Shown here: piece after piece, positions 1-7,908 of the stretch
How positions within the stretch are numbered: the stretch's first letter is position 1
How the letters are laid out: each line of letters begins with the position of its first letter
Origin: JANQPA01 sp964628385
GTDB taxonomy: Bacteria; Bacteroidota; Bacteroidia; Chitinophagales; Saprospiraceae
Assembly: GCA_964628385.1 (NCBI GenBank)
Contig: CAZVOD010000052.1
Location: 1-31,210, forward strand
DNA: 31,210 nucleotides
Reading direction: 5' to 3'
Position numbers and translations under genes: made by a program
Notes under the pieces: model-generated
The model's input: the letters and a program-made list of their open reading frames with translations, nothing else
Told to the model about the DNA's origin: nothing
Databases searched by the model: none

Positions 1-54
1 AGGTTAAAAATATAATAAATAAGAAAAGGAAAAATGAAGAAAAGAAAGATTAAA

Positions 55-1260
55 TTACAAGATTACCTCTCTTTTTGGATTGGCTTTTTTGACGCTTTCT
101 TTTTTGGGGCTTTTGACAGGAAGCTTGATAGTAAAAATGGTCCCCTCTCCTTCAGTAGAATCTTTGACAAATATTTTCCCGGAATGATACTCATTGATAA
201 TTCGCCTCGCCAATGACAGCCCCAAGCCCCAGCCACGTTTTTTGGTTGTATATCCTGGCTCAAAAACTGTTTTGAACTTAGAGGCCGGAATGCCCTTTCC
301 ACTATCTTTTATATCAATAGAAATATAGCCCGGCTCTTCATAGACCTGAGCAGCTATTTTTCCTCTTCCGCCCATAGCATCCAGGGCATTGCGAAGCAAG
401 TTCTCGACTACCCAGTTAAAAAGATGTACATTAATGAATACTGTTTTTGCAGGATGCAGACTCACCTCCGGAAAATCAAAAGATACCCGTTTGGGCGCCC
501 TACGCTCCATGTATGCCCTAGATTCCTCCAGTACATCATACACATTGACTGGCATGAGCTCCGGCTCAGAGCCAATCTTGGAAAAGCGATCAGCAACCAA
601 GTCCAGGCGGTTTACATCATTTTGCAGTTCATCTACTACCTCCAGAATTTCTTCATCACCTTCGCGGATCATCCTCAGGTGTTCCAGCCAGGCAATAATA
701 GCAGAAATAGGAGTGCCCAGCTGATGAGCAGTCTCTTTGGCCATACCCACCCATACGCGGTTTTGTTCAGCTCTTCTGGCAGAACTAAAACTCAGGTATC
801 CAAAAAGAATAAATGCACCAATTAATAGTAATTGAATAAATGGAAAAAACCTCAACTGACGTAAAATGTAGGACTCTTTATAATAAATAGAAACGCCGAG
901 GTCTTCTATAACGATAGGCTCATTGCCACTGCGTTTCATTTTATCCAATTCTCTTTTCAGGTATTGAGGATCATCAGAAGGGAAATTGATATGGCTATCG
1001 ATATGCTCTCCTTCTCCTACAATCATAGCCGGAATATTATTATTGCTTTGTACAATTTTTAAGCTCAACTCCAAACCTTCATCCTCTGTACCTATGGTAT
1101 TATACCTCGTTGCTTCCTGCCAAATGTTGACTTTAGCGCGCTCCTCTCTGGCCAATTTAGATGCCAGATAATTGGTATAAATCAGAGAAGCCAAAACGAT
1201 GATCACTCCAAAGATGGCCAGATAAATTTTCCAACGTGACTTTTTACTGTATATATCCAT
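55..1260 (-). CDS. Membrane sensor histidine kinase (HisKA-like plus HATPase_c)
   Basis: A 401-residue two-component sensor kinase of the inner membrane. It has a transmembrane helix at about residues 11-31, a periplasmic sensor stretch at about 32-137 with no recognised domain, and a second helix at about 138-158. The dimerisation/phosphoacceptor motif KETAHQLGTPI carries the likely phospho-His H179. The ATPase domain shows the N box ENLLRNALDAM (N291), the D box DSGKGIP (D319) and the glycine box GWGLGLSL near 344-350. The start at 1260 (MDIYSKK) is chosen because the longer reading to 1359 would run into the end of the upstream gene and add a soluble, Cys-containing stretch before the first helix. 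The phosphoacceptor is followed by Gln rather than the usual acidic residue. No response regulator is visible nearby, so the partner is unknown. It is probably cotranscribed with the DUF3089 gene, whose stop lies 43 bases upstream. Confidence 0.9.
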   Translation of the reverse strand: MDIYSKKSRWKIYLAIFGVIIVLASLIYTNYLASKLAREERAKVNIWQEATRYNTIGTEDEGLELSLKIVQSNNNIPAMIVGEGEHIDSHINFPSDDPQYLKRELDKMKRSGNEPIVIEDLGVSIYYKESYILRQLRFFPFIQLLLIGAFILFGYLSFSSARRAEQNRVWVGMAKETAHQLGTPISAIIAWLEHLRMIREGDEEILEVVDELQNDVNRLDLVADRFSKIGSEPELMPVNVYDVLEESRAYMERRAPKRVSFDFPEVSLHPAKTVFINVHLFNWVVENLLRNALDAMGGRGKIAAQVYEEPGYISIDIKDSGKGIPASKFKTVFEPGYTTKKRGWGLGLSLARRIINEYHSGKIFVKDSTEGEGTIFTIKLPVKSPKKESVKKANPKREVIL

Positions 1261-1303
1261 GACCCGTTTTTCTAAACAGAAAGCACAAGCATATCCTATT
1301 GGC

Positions 1304-2344
1304 TTACCTTTTATTTTTCTGAAAAGCTTCTGCCCGTTGCCGGGCATTTTCTCTAACATTTACGTAGTAAAAATTATAATCTACGATGTGGTAGTTTTTT
1401 CTATTAAAAAAGAAGCTTCCCGGAAATTTTCTTTTATCTACCCAAAGCAATCCGTTATGTACTTTAGCATCCACTGCATTCGGGATAAGGTCATTGAAGT
1501 TCCTCAGAACGGCTCCCTTGTTTGCTTTGCGGCTGGCTTCAGGTTGCTCAATCATCCATGTTAACGGATTGATAACACTAATATTGTTGTCCTTCGGATG
1601 GTTTTTTGGTGTATATCCATCGCGGAAGGTACGCCAGCTGCAAAAGCATCCGATCTCTTCCGGTGTCTGACAAGGCTGAATAGTTCCAAACTCATTTTCT
1701 TTAACCGGCATACCTACAAGATACGCAGCAATCAGTTGTTCTTGCAAACTTTTACCGTCAAAAAACTCTCTGACCAGCCGAATACCGTGTGTCGTTCCCT
1801 GGCTGTGAGCAGCAATGATTATTGGACGACCTTCATTGTAATTTTCCATATAATACTCAAAAGCCACTTTGACATCAGCGTAGGCCATATCAAGGGCTCT
1901 TTGTGCAGAGCGCTTATATTTTTTGGTATAATAAGCTTCAATATGTGCCTGGCGATAGCGCGGAGCATAAACCCGCCCCACTCCATTAAAAAGGCTAGCC
2001 TGATACTTAATAGCTGTAGAATCTGTCTCTTCCATAAGATCCGGGGCATTTGCAGCGCCATTCCAGTATTTATTACCGGGCTCATTGGTGTAGGTGGTGG
2101 GATGAATATAAAAAACATCGACCGCAGCCTCCTCCTGACGATCTTCCAGTCCATCCGGCGTTAAGTCTGCTGCATCTTCTTTTTCAGGTAGAGCGGCCCA
2201 AAATGCTGCCCGTTCATAGATAGGCGGAACCGGTATCTTCAAATAGTTGAATCGGCTTTTGGGCTTTGTCGTACAAGATTGAAATAAACAGATCAACATA
2301 AGGCCCAAAAGTATTTTAGCAAGATTCATCTCTTTTTTTTCCAT
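1304..2344 (-). CDS. DUF3089 family alpha/beta-hydrolase-like lipoprotein
   Basis: A lipoprotein of about 347 residues. The N terminus has a basic start, a hydrophobic core and a lipobox-like LFQSC with C24 as the likely lipidated Cys. The body contains DVFYIHPTTY and the nucleophile elbow AAHSQGTTHG (S181), which together are typical of DUF3089, a lipase/esterase-like family with no settled substrate. A longer reading starts at 2386, but that Met lies inside a good promoter -7 box (2384-2391), so the start at 2344 is preferred. The Met at 2329 (MNLAKILLG) is also possible and gives the same signal peptide. The gene is divergent from the SnoaL-like gene and precedes the histidine kinase on the same strand. 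Its membership of the alpha/beta hydrolase fold is inferred from family knowledge and the Ser motif. Confidence 0.85.
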   Translation of the reverse strand: MEKKEMNLAKILLGLMLICLFQSCTTKPKSRFNYLKIPVPPIYERAAFWAALPEKEDAADLTPDGLEDRQEEAAVDVFYIHPTTYTNEPGNKYWNGAANAPDLMEETDSTAIKYQASLFNGVGRVYAPRYRQAHIEAYYTKKYKRSAQRALDMAYADVKVAFEYYMENYNEGRPIIIAAHSQGTTHGIRLVREFFDGKSLQEQLIAAYLVGMPVKENEFGTIQPCQTPEEIGCFCSWRTFRDGYTPKNHPKDNNISVINPLTWMIEQPEASRKANKGAVLRNFNDLIPNAVDAKVHNGLLWVDKRKFPGSFFFNRKNYHIVDYNFYYVNVRENARQRAEAFQKNKR

Positions 2345-2383
2345 AAAAATGCTATAATGATTAATATTTTTTTCTGAATTATT

Positions 2384-2413
2384 CAAAACTAATAAAACAT
2401 AAACTAGCTACAA
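2384..2413 (-). promoter_or_regulatory. Bacteroidota-type promoter of the DUF3089-kinase pair
   Basis: On the minus strand, TTG (2413-2411) is followed by 19 bases and then TAGTTTTG (2391-2384). This matches the Bacteroidota primary sigma consensus TTG/TAnnTTTG. It sits 39 bases upstream of the chosen start at 2344. The TTG overlaps the first base of the divergent start codon at 2413. Confidence 0.55.
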
Positions 2414-3279
2414 TGAAAAATACTTGTATTTCTTTATTGCTCCTCCTTTTCCTGGTTGCCAACCTGAACGGGCAATCTGATAAAGAAATGGTCATTAGCA
2501 TTGTCCAAAAAATGTTTGATAGCATGCGCGACGCCGATACCGTGGGCTTGAGCGAAATTTTTCACCCTGATGCTACTTTGATGCGCACCTTCAATGACAA
2601 GAACGGGGATCCCAGGCTAAGTGGTGGAGGGATTCAAAGTTTTATTACTGGTGTGGGAAAAGCCCCAAAGAATGCGCTGGATGAAAAAATCTGGTCCTAC
2701 GACGTAAGGATAGATCAGAACCTGGCAACGGTGTGGACAGACTTTACTTTTTATTATAATGGAAAAATGAGCCATTGTGGTGTCAACACTTTCCAGCTCT
2801 TTAAGTCTGACGAAGGGTGGAAAATCTTTAGTATCACAGACACCAAGCGCACGGATGGCTGTATTACCGAACAATCTTTTGCCGAGACAGCAGTAGATGC
2901 CATGCTCACTGAATGGCATCAGGCCGCTACAAATGCATATGCCGACACCTACTTTGGGCTGATGACAGACGACTCCTACTTTATAGGGACGGATGCTTCT
3001 GAGCGATGGAACCGATCAGAATTTCAGTCTTTTGCTAAGGGAGCTTTCAAAGAGGCTCCGGCTTGGGATTTTAAGCTCCTAGAGCGTAATATTGAAATGG
3101 ATGAAGACAAAAACAGGGTTTGGTTTGATGAAAAGCTGGATACCTGGATGGGAATATGTCGGGGTTCAGGGGTGGCCGTTAATACTCCCGAGGGTTGGAA
3201 AATTAAGCATTACGTTCTTTCTGTGACCATTCCGAATGATAAAGTCAGAGCAGTAAAGCAATTGATAGATACAAAATAA
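2413..3279 (+). CDS. Secreted protein with two NTF2/SnoaL-like domains
   Basis: A 288-residue exported protein. The signal peptide has a hydrophobic core of about residues 5-18 and likely cleavage near NLNG-QS (about residue 20). Two cone-shaped NTF2-like domains follow. The first, at about 24-150, has the DUF4440/SnoaL pattern (MFDSMRDADTVGLSEIFHPDA near the start, then WTDFTFYYNGK and FQLFKSDEGWKIFSI). The second, at about 155-285, repeats it (MLTEWHQAATNAYADTYFGL, then GVAVNTPEGWKIKHYVLS). The fold binds or converts small molecules in many unrelated enzymes, and nothing here identifies a ligand. It is a single-gene transcript: the neighbour upstream is divergent and a strong terminator follows. 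Confidence 0.85.
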   Translation: MKNTCISLLLLLFLVANLNGQSDKEMVISIVQKMFDSMRDADTVGLSEIFHPDATLMRTFNDKNGDPRLSGGGIQSFITGVGKAPKNALDEKIWSYDVRIDQNLATVWTDFTFYYNGKMSHCGVNTFQLFKSDEGWKIFSITDTKRTDGCITEQSFAETAVDAMLTEWHQAATNAYADTYFGLMTDDSYFIGTDASERWNRSEFQSFAKGAFKEAPAWDFKLLERNIEMDEDKNRVWFDEKLDTWMGICRGSGVAVNTPEGWKIKHYVLSVTIPNDKVRAVKQLIDTK

Positions 3280-3296
3280 TTAAGAGCGTTTCGTGA

Positions 3297-3354
3297 AAGT
3301 AGAGGCCACCTCAACAAGCATGTTCCGGGTAAAAGTGCCTCTACTTGTTTTTTT
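3297..3354 (+). terminator. Rho-independent terminator after the NTF2-like gene
   Basis: AAGTAGAGGC (3297-3306) pairs perfectly over 10 bp with GCCTCTACTT (3337-3346) and is followed by G and a run of seven T. It lies 17 bases past the stop of the plus-strand gene. Confidence 0.85.
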
Positions 3355-3461
3355 CAATTCCTTTTTCGTAAACTTGATTGGTAAGTATTGTCCCAGTTCC
3401 GGAAAATGAAAAGCTAATACGTTAATTTTTAATAGTATCCCTAAAACCGGGAGTTGGCCTG

Positions 3462-4655
3462 CTATCCTTCTTCGAAAAAGCCGATACTACCGCCCACCCA
3501 GGTTTTTCCTTTATTGTATCGCACGCCGACCATTTCTGCTTTACTTAGGCGAACAAGATTATTGATAATGTGAGGGCGTTCAGCATTTTTTTCCCAGATC
3601 ATTAGCATCCGGATTTCACATTTGGCGTTGACGTCCAGGGTTTCTATGACTGGTGCATAAGCTACTTTGCGTTGCAGGATATAATTCTCCGGATCTTTTA
3701 TGCTTTCCAGGTCGTGTTTATTCAGATTAATAATTACTCCCGAACCGGCGAAAGAATATAGTGGCTTGAGAACATAGTTTTCCAGGTCTTCAGGATATTC
3801 ATTGATATCATTCAGGAAAGTAGAATCCGGAACGTATTTATTTTTCAAAAATGGTAAGGTATGCTTACTAATTCTGAAAAACCAATTGGGGTGGCCTATC
3901 CATTCTACATCTGCACCTTCGGTAAAAAAGAAGTCTCTTGGCAGGTCATCTCTTTTGATCAGCTCATCGAAGATAACTCTGTTGAATATTTTATGGATAT
4001 AAATTTTTTCTCCGTTTTCGAGGTAGTAAAGCTTTTTACCCTCCTTTTTTACATCAGAAACACACAACACTTTTATTCCCAGGTGTTTTTGACAAACCCA
4101 GAAATCAATCTGAGTCACCTGTTTGGTTGGCTCTACTTCCAGCAGTACAACATTTTTGGGATCAGTATCCCCAACGATTACTTCCCGCAGCTTACTGATA
4201 TAATTTTCTTTTGTCATACCACTGAACAAGTGATCGTACCCCTGAGGGATATCGTGATATTTCCGATATTTATAAGCCAGTTCAACCTGATAAAAATAGA
4301 GAGATGGAAACCCCTGGATTTCTATCAGCTGAGGCAGATAATTACCATTAGCATCCAGGCATACTCCAAAATCCATCTGTAAGAAAGTAGTATGGTCCGT
4401 TTCATTGGGTACTACCTGCCCGGCCAGTAGTGCTTTTTCTGACTTTTCCTTAAAGTCTGGTGCTGCAATCACATCCGTAATCAATTCACAGGCTTCAAAT
4501 AAGCTGTGCTTCAACGCTTTGGGCACAAAGATCGGCGTTTCGGCAATGTTAAATATAGGCCGATGGTTGTATTCTTTTTCAAACTCATCGATCAATGCTT
4601 CATGCCTAGAAGGCTCAAAATGCTGGTTGAAGCTTTTTCGCAATTGCGGGACCAT
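3462..4655 (-). CDS. Putative circularly permuted ATP-grasp ligase
   Basis: A 397-residue cytoplasmic protein with no signal peptide. Two blocks suggest an ATP-grasp enzyme in circularly permuted order. The first, at about 91-120, is FLQMDFGVCLD then QLIEIQGFPSLY, which resembles the acidic metal-binding strand (D95, E112) that normally lies at the C-terminal end of ATP-grasp domains. The second, at about 293-309, is NYVLKPLYSFAGSGVIIN, resembling the ATP-binding Lys (K297) and glycine-rich loop. Later KCEIRMLMIW (E347, R349) and NNLVRLSK (R369) could line the nucleotide site. The same order occurs in glutathionylspermidine-synthetase-like ATP-grasps. This assignment is an inference from motifs. 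It is the last gene of the minus-strand cluster, 46 bases after the amidotransferase-like gene. Substrates are unknown; ATP-grasp ligases typically join a carboxylate to an amine. Confidence 0.7.
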   Translation of the reverse strand: MVPQLRKSFNQHFEPSRHEALIDEFEKEYNHRPIFNIAETPIFVPKALKHSLFEACELITDVIAAPDFKEKSEKALLAGQVVPNETDHTTFLQMDFGVCLDANGNYLPQLIEIQGFPSLYFYQVELAYKYRKYHDIPQGYDHLFSGMTKENYISKLREVIVGDTDPKNVVLLEVEPTKQVTQIDFWVCQKHLGIKVLCVSDVKKEGKKLYYLENGEKIYIHKIFNRVIFDELIKRDDLPRDFFFTEGADVEWIGHPNWFFRISKHTLPFLKNKYVPDSTFLNDINEYPEDLENYVLKPLYSFAGSGVIINLNKHDLESIKDPENYILQRKVAYAPVIETLDVNAKCEIRMLMIWEKNAERPHIINNLVRLSKAEMVGVRYNKGKTWVGGSIGFFEEG

Positions 4656-4701
4656 TAGGTGATTATTTTTAGGAAAAAGGATAGATGGATTCTATAAAAA
4701 A

Positions 4702-5532
4702 CTAACTAGCAGCCCCAGATCTTCCTCTGGGATACTGCTTAATCTGTTCAATTGCTGAGCTCAAAAACCCCGGAATTACCACATCCTGTGTTCTTTTCAG
4801 TCGATCAGAATCGTACAGGTGCTCCATCATATTATCGTATTTTCGCTCGCTGTGTTTTTCCAGAATGACTTTTCTTCTTTCCGGATCTTCGAAGTGCTTT
4901 AGCATACCGTCCGGATCGGCTTCCGGATGAAATTGTACGCCTACGATCTCCTCAGAAAAACGTATCCCCATTATAGCTCTTTCCAAAGGTACATGGGGCC
5001 TCACTTTTTCAAGAGCCAGAATTCCGGCGCCTATCTCATCTAAACGATCAATATCAGGACAGACCACCTGCCAACTCCTGAAATCAGCGGCCCAAAATGG
5101 GCTGTTCAATCCCTCAAAAAGAGAGTCATCTACTCCCAGGTCAGTGGGATAAACAGGATAAACACCAAAAGATGGCGACTTACGTTGCGTCACTTTCCCG
5201 ATTCTGAAATACCGACACGCCATTTGGAAGGAGTGACAGATAAAGATGACAAATTTCTTTTGGCTGTTTTTTCGGTTCCACTCCCAGACAGACCGCAACC
5301 AGTCAAAATATTTTTTATCCCACACTCCATCTCCGTCCAAAGGACTTCCGGGCCCCCCAGAGGAAATGTAGATATCATAATTCAAATCTGGTACTTCTAC
5401 CTTATCTCTTAGGCAATAAATCTTTTTGACTGCAACTTCACTGAAGCTGTCAACAATCTGATTGATGCACCTCATCCCCTGGTTAGGGGTATTGTCATAC
5501 AAGTCTAAAATAGCGACTTTAATATTACTCAT
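4702..5532 (-). CDS. Class I glutamine amidotransferase-like protein
   Basis: A 276-residue cytoplasmic protein of the class I glutamine amidotransferase (GATase1) fold. It shows the oxyanion-side SGGPGSP (residues 58-64), the nucleophile elbow FICHSFQMACR with C99, and GVQFHPEADPDG with H202 and E204, giving a full Cys-His-Glu triad. Such domains hydrolyse glutamine to deliver ammonia, or hydrolyse gamma-glutamyl amides. No synthase domain is fused to it, but ATP-grasp ligases lie on either side. About 60 residues beyond the usual fold (from about 215) form a charged tail. The start at MSNIKVAILD (5532) is preferred over 5568, since GATase1 strand 1 begins directly there. The gap to the upstream ATP-grasp gene is 323 bases with a hairpin, so this gene may have its own control. 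Confidence 0.88.
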   Translation of the reverse strand: MSNIKVAILDLYDNTPNQGMRCINQIVDSFSEVAVKKIYCLRDKVEVPDLNYDIYISSGGPGSPLDGDGVWDKKYFDWLRSVWEWNRKNSQKKFVIFICHSFQMACRYFRIGKVTQRKSPSFGVYPVYPTDLGVDDSLFEGLNSPFWAADFRSWQVVCPDIDRLDEIGAGILALEKVRPHVPLERAIMGIRFSEEIVGVQFHPEADPDGMLKHFEDPERRKVILEKHSERKYDNMMEHLYDSDRLKRTQDVVIPGFLSSAIEQIKQYPRGRSGAAS

Positions 5533-5855
5533 AGTTATTTGATTAACCCTTTTGGCTTGTGAGATCAACTATCCCCAAGAATAGTCAACTCTGCGGACAG
5601 TAATTATCCCAACAAATTTCTAGCCGAAAGGTAAAGTTCAACTGCTATATTAGAAAAGGATGAACAATTCTCATAACCCGTTTACAATATCTTTTGAATG
5701 TAAGACATAAAAGACTTGTTTTGAAAGAGCTAAAATGATAAAATTGCCCCTTTGATAATCGGTATAAACAGGCCAGATCAGCCTGGTTTTACCGCTTTAG
5801 AGAGACAATTCCCATTTCATCCCAGATTTATTAATCGTATGGCTGTGCTAATTTT
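5533..5855. other. 323-base gap inside the ATP-grasp cluster
   Basis: No credible ORF on either strand. It holds a hairpin close to the upstream gene (listed separately) and AT-rich DNA in front of the amidotransferase start. I see no full TTG/TAnnTTTG promoter; TACCTTTC near 5630 is one base off the -7 box but lacks a well-spaced TTG. Confidence 0.5.
5761..5793 (-). terminator. Hairpin after the ATP-grasp gene (terminator, attenuator or processing site)
   Basis: The arms 5761-5773 and 5781-5793 pair over 13 positions with two mismatches around a 7-base loop. The hairpin is 62 bases downstream of the ATP-grasp stop on the minus strand. No T run follows directly, so it is not a standard terminator and could instead stabilise or divide the transcript. 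Confidence 0.4.
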
Positions 5856-6875
5856 TTATGCATCTTCAGAAGAGGAGGTCTGTGTACCTACAGAAACCTG
5901 ACCATTATTCTCTTCATTTTTTCCCAACATTTTTCCATTTACGCTACTGTGAAGGAAGTTACCCCAGGTTAAGTTATTTTTTCCGGGTTGGGCAGCCAAA
6001 GCTCTTTCGATAGCGTATTTGGCAGAATTTTCAACCACCCACTCAAAGTTTTCCTCCCCTACAGAATCAACGGCAGCGTCAGGCGCCGGGTTGCAAAAGT
6101 CAATAGCGTAAGGTACGCCATCTTTTACAGCAAATTCCACTGTGTTGAAATCGTACCCCAGTACTTCGTTAAGACGCAGCGTATAGTAGTGAATGGTATT
6201 CAGGAGTTCTTCTGAGACGTCAAATTTTGCCGCATACCTCAAGTGAAAAGGATTGCGTGGTTCATAATGCATGATCTTAACGTACTTTCTTCCGATACAA
6301 TAACAGCGGAAATAAGAAGTAAAATCAATAGCTTCCTGTAACATCATAACCAGGCGATGGGTTTCTGAATATTTTTCAAAGAAGGTCTCTACGGAATCCA
6401 GCTCATACACATTTTTCCAACCACCTCCGGCGAATGGTTTCATGAAAGCCGGAAATCCTACATAGTTAAAAATACTTCCCCAATCTAACGGGAAGGCCAG
6501 GTTAGAGAAGGACTGCTCGTTGGTATCTTCCGGATGCTCTTTAGAGGGCAAGAGTACCGTTTTGGGTACAGGTACGCCCACCTTTTCTGCTAATACATTA
6601 TTCAAAAATTTCTCATCGGCACTCCACCAAAAAGGGTTATTGATAACAGCCGTACCACAGGCTGCTGCATTTTTCAGATAGGCGCGATAGAAAGGTACAT
6701 CCTGAGAAATACGATCAATGATAACGGCATAATCCGTTGGTTTGGCTTGCATTACTTTATCAATAGTGACAAATTCTGCACTGATACCTTCTACATTTTC
6801 GGCATTTACACGATCAACAAATGCCTTCGGGAAAGAACGTTCCTTACCGAATAAAATTCCAATCTTCTTCTTCAT
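5856..6875 (-). CDS. ATP-grasp ligase (RimK/D-Ala-D-Ala ligase-like)
   Basis: A 339-residue cytoplasmic ATP-grasp enzyme in standard order. An N-terminal pre-ATP-grasp strand MKKKIGILFG is followed by the central-domain Lys and glycine loop PAFMKPFAGGGW (K146), the hinge MLQEAI (E181), and the metal-binding strands TVEFAVKDG (E247) and IDFCNPAPDA (D259, N262). These residues match the Mg-ATP site of the family, which forms acyl-phosphates and couples them to an amine or thiol. Acceptor and donor cannot be told from sequence. The C-terminal 40 residues are low-complexity and polar, rich in N, Q, S, E, and probably disordered. The esterase gene lies 63 bases upstream on the same strand, so the two are probably cotranscribed. 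Confidence 0.88.
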   Translation of the reverse strand: MKKKIGILFGKERSFPKAFVDRVNAENVEGISAEFVTIDKVMQAKPTDYAVIIDRISQDVPFYRAYLKNAAACGTAVINNPFWWSADEKFLNNVLAEKVGVPVPKTVLLPSKEHPEDTNEQSFSNLAFPLDWGSIFNYVGFPAFMKPFAGGGWKNVYELDSVETFFEKYSETHRLVMMLQEAIDFTSYFRCYCIGRKYVKIMHYEPRNPFHLRYAAKFDVSEELLNTIHYYTLRLNEVLGYDFNTVEFAVKDGVPYAIDFCNPAPDAAVDSVGEENFEWVVENSAKYAIERALAAQPGKNNLTWGNFLHSSVNGKMLGKNEENNGQVSVGTQTSSSEDA

Positions 6876-6938
6876 GCTACGGACAAGTTAGGGTTGTATT
6901 AATGTTATAATTTATTATTGTTTGCTAAAATTTTGCTG

Positions 6939-7649
6939 TTAGTTGATGGTACTAATGTAATGGGGGAACATTTCCCGCCACATTGCCCAGTCATGCTCTT
7001 GCCATCCTCTCCTATCCAGCCAGTGAGGCACATTTTTATGACGTAACAAACCGGAGAGGTGTTCATTGGAAGTACGGCAGATGTCCCATTCTGACGTTCC
7101 CAGGATGATTTTCATTTGCCATAGAGCCGGATGATTAAGCCCCGGCAGGAAATCAACCGGATTATTAAAATACACATTATCATCGTAGTAGCCTCCAAGA
7201 AAGCTTTTGATATTAAAGGCACCACTCATGGAGAATAAGTGGCTGACCAACCCGGGATGTTTAAAAGCAAAATTGGCAGCATGAAAGCCTCCAAAACTTG
7301 CTCCCGCTACAGCAACTTTTCTCAGCGCAGTATTTCTTTTGGCCGCAGGAACAATTTCATTGGTTACCATCCTGTCGTACCCAATATGGTTTTGCACCCG
7401 TTGCGCAGGATGAATACCGCGATTATACCAACTGTATGCGTCAATGCTATCCAGGCAGAAAACCTGCACAAAATCGCGTTCCCAAAACCATTTTATGGAC
7501 TCGATCAAACCGAAATCCTTACCTTCGTAGAAACGCCCTTTGGAAGATGGAAAGAGAATCACCGGATAGCCTCGGTCACCGTAGACTAGCATTTCTATAT
7601 CTTTACTCAAGTTGGGCGAATACCACTTGTAATATCTTTCTTTAAGCAT
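6939..7649 (-). CDS. Putative esterase, alpha/beta hydrolase fold
   Basis: A 236-residue cytoplasmic hydrolase of the putative esterase family (esterase D/antigen 85-like fold). It has the nucleophile elbow AGASFGGF with S118, a likely acid D189 in GTSEWDIC, and H219 in GWQEHDWAMW, so the catalytic triad is complete. No signal peptide is present. It is the first gene of the minus-strand cluster and faces another esterase-like gene across 259 bases. In this context it may hydrolyse an ester or thioester intermediate or product of the ATP-grasp ligases; that role is inference from position only. Confidence 0.87.
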   Translation of the reverse strand: MLKERYYKWYSPNLSKDIEMLVYGDRGYPVILFPSSKGRFYEGKDFGLIESIKWFWERDFVQVFCLDSIDAYSWYNRGIHPAQRVQNHIGYDRMVTNEIVPAAKRNTALRKVAVAGASFGGFHAANFAFKHPGLVSHLFSMSGAFNIKSFLGGYYDDNVYFNNPVDFLPGLNHPALWQMKIILGTSEWDICRTSNEHLSGLLRHKNVPHWLDRRGWQEHDWAMWREMFPHYISTIN

Positions 7650-7674
7650 AGTTTTTCGTTCTGAAATTACTGTA

Positions 7675-7682
7675 CAAAGTTA
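7675..7682 (-). promoter_or_regulatory. Possible -7 box for the esterase/ATP-grasp operon
   Basis: TAACTTTG on the minus strand fits TAnnTTTG and lies 25 bases upstream of the esterase start. No clear TTG is found at the expected spacing, so this is only a half-match. Confidence 0.3.
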
Positions 7683-7871
7683 AAGCCATTATTTTAATTG
7701 AAAAATAGTTGCTGTAAATACTTGAAAATGAATATAAGATAAAAATAATCTACATTGTTAAGTATACGTTATCCAGAAAATTTAAGTTGGAGGAACAGGA
7801 AAATTTTTAACATCATTGGCCAAAAATTTGCAGTGATAAATTGTAGCAGAACATATTCGGGCACATAATAT

Positions 7872-7879
7872 TACATTTG
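7872..7879 (+). promoter_or_regulatory. Possible -7 box for the plus-strand hydrolase gene
   Basis: TACATTTG fits TAnnTTTG and lies 29 bases upstream of the start at 7909. The nearest TTG (7841-7843) is 28 bases away, longer than normal spacing. Confidence 0.3.
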
Positions 7880-7908
7880 TCACACGCCTTTTTCATAAAA
7901 ATATTCAT

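Noticed and set aside
34..216. 60-codon plus-strand ORF
   Set aside because: Antisense to the end of the histidine kinase gene; Phe/Lys-rich composition comes from the complement.
1598..2164. 188-codon plus-strand ORF
   Set aside because: It is antisense to the well-supported DUF3089 gene and has no domain signature.
3861..4382. 173-codon plus-strand ORF
   Set aside because: Antisense to the permuted ATP-grasp gene; it reads as a shadow of the real codons.
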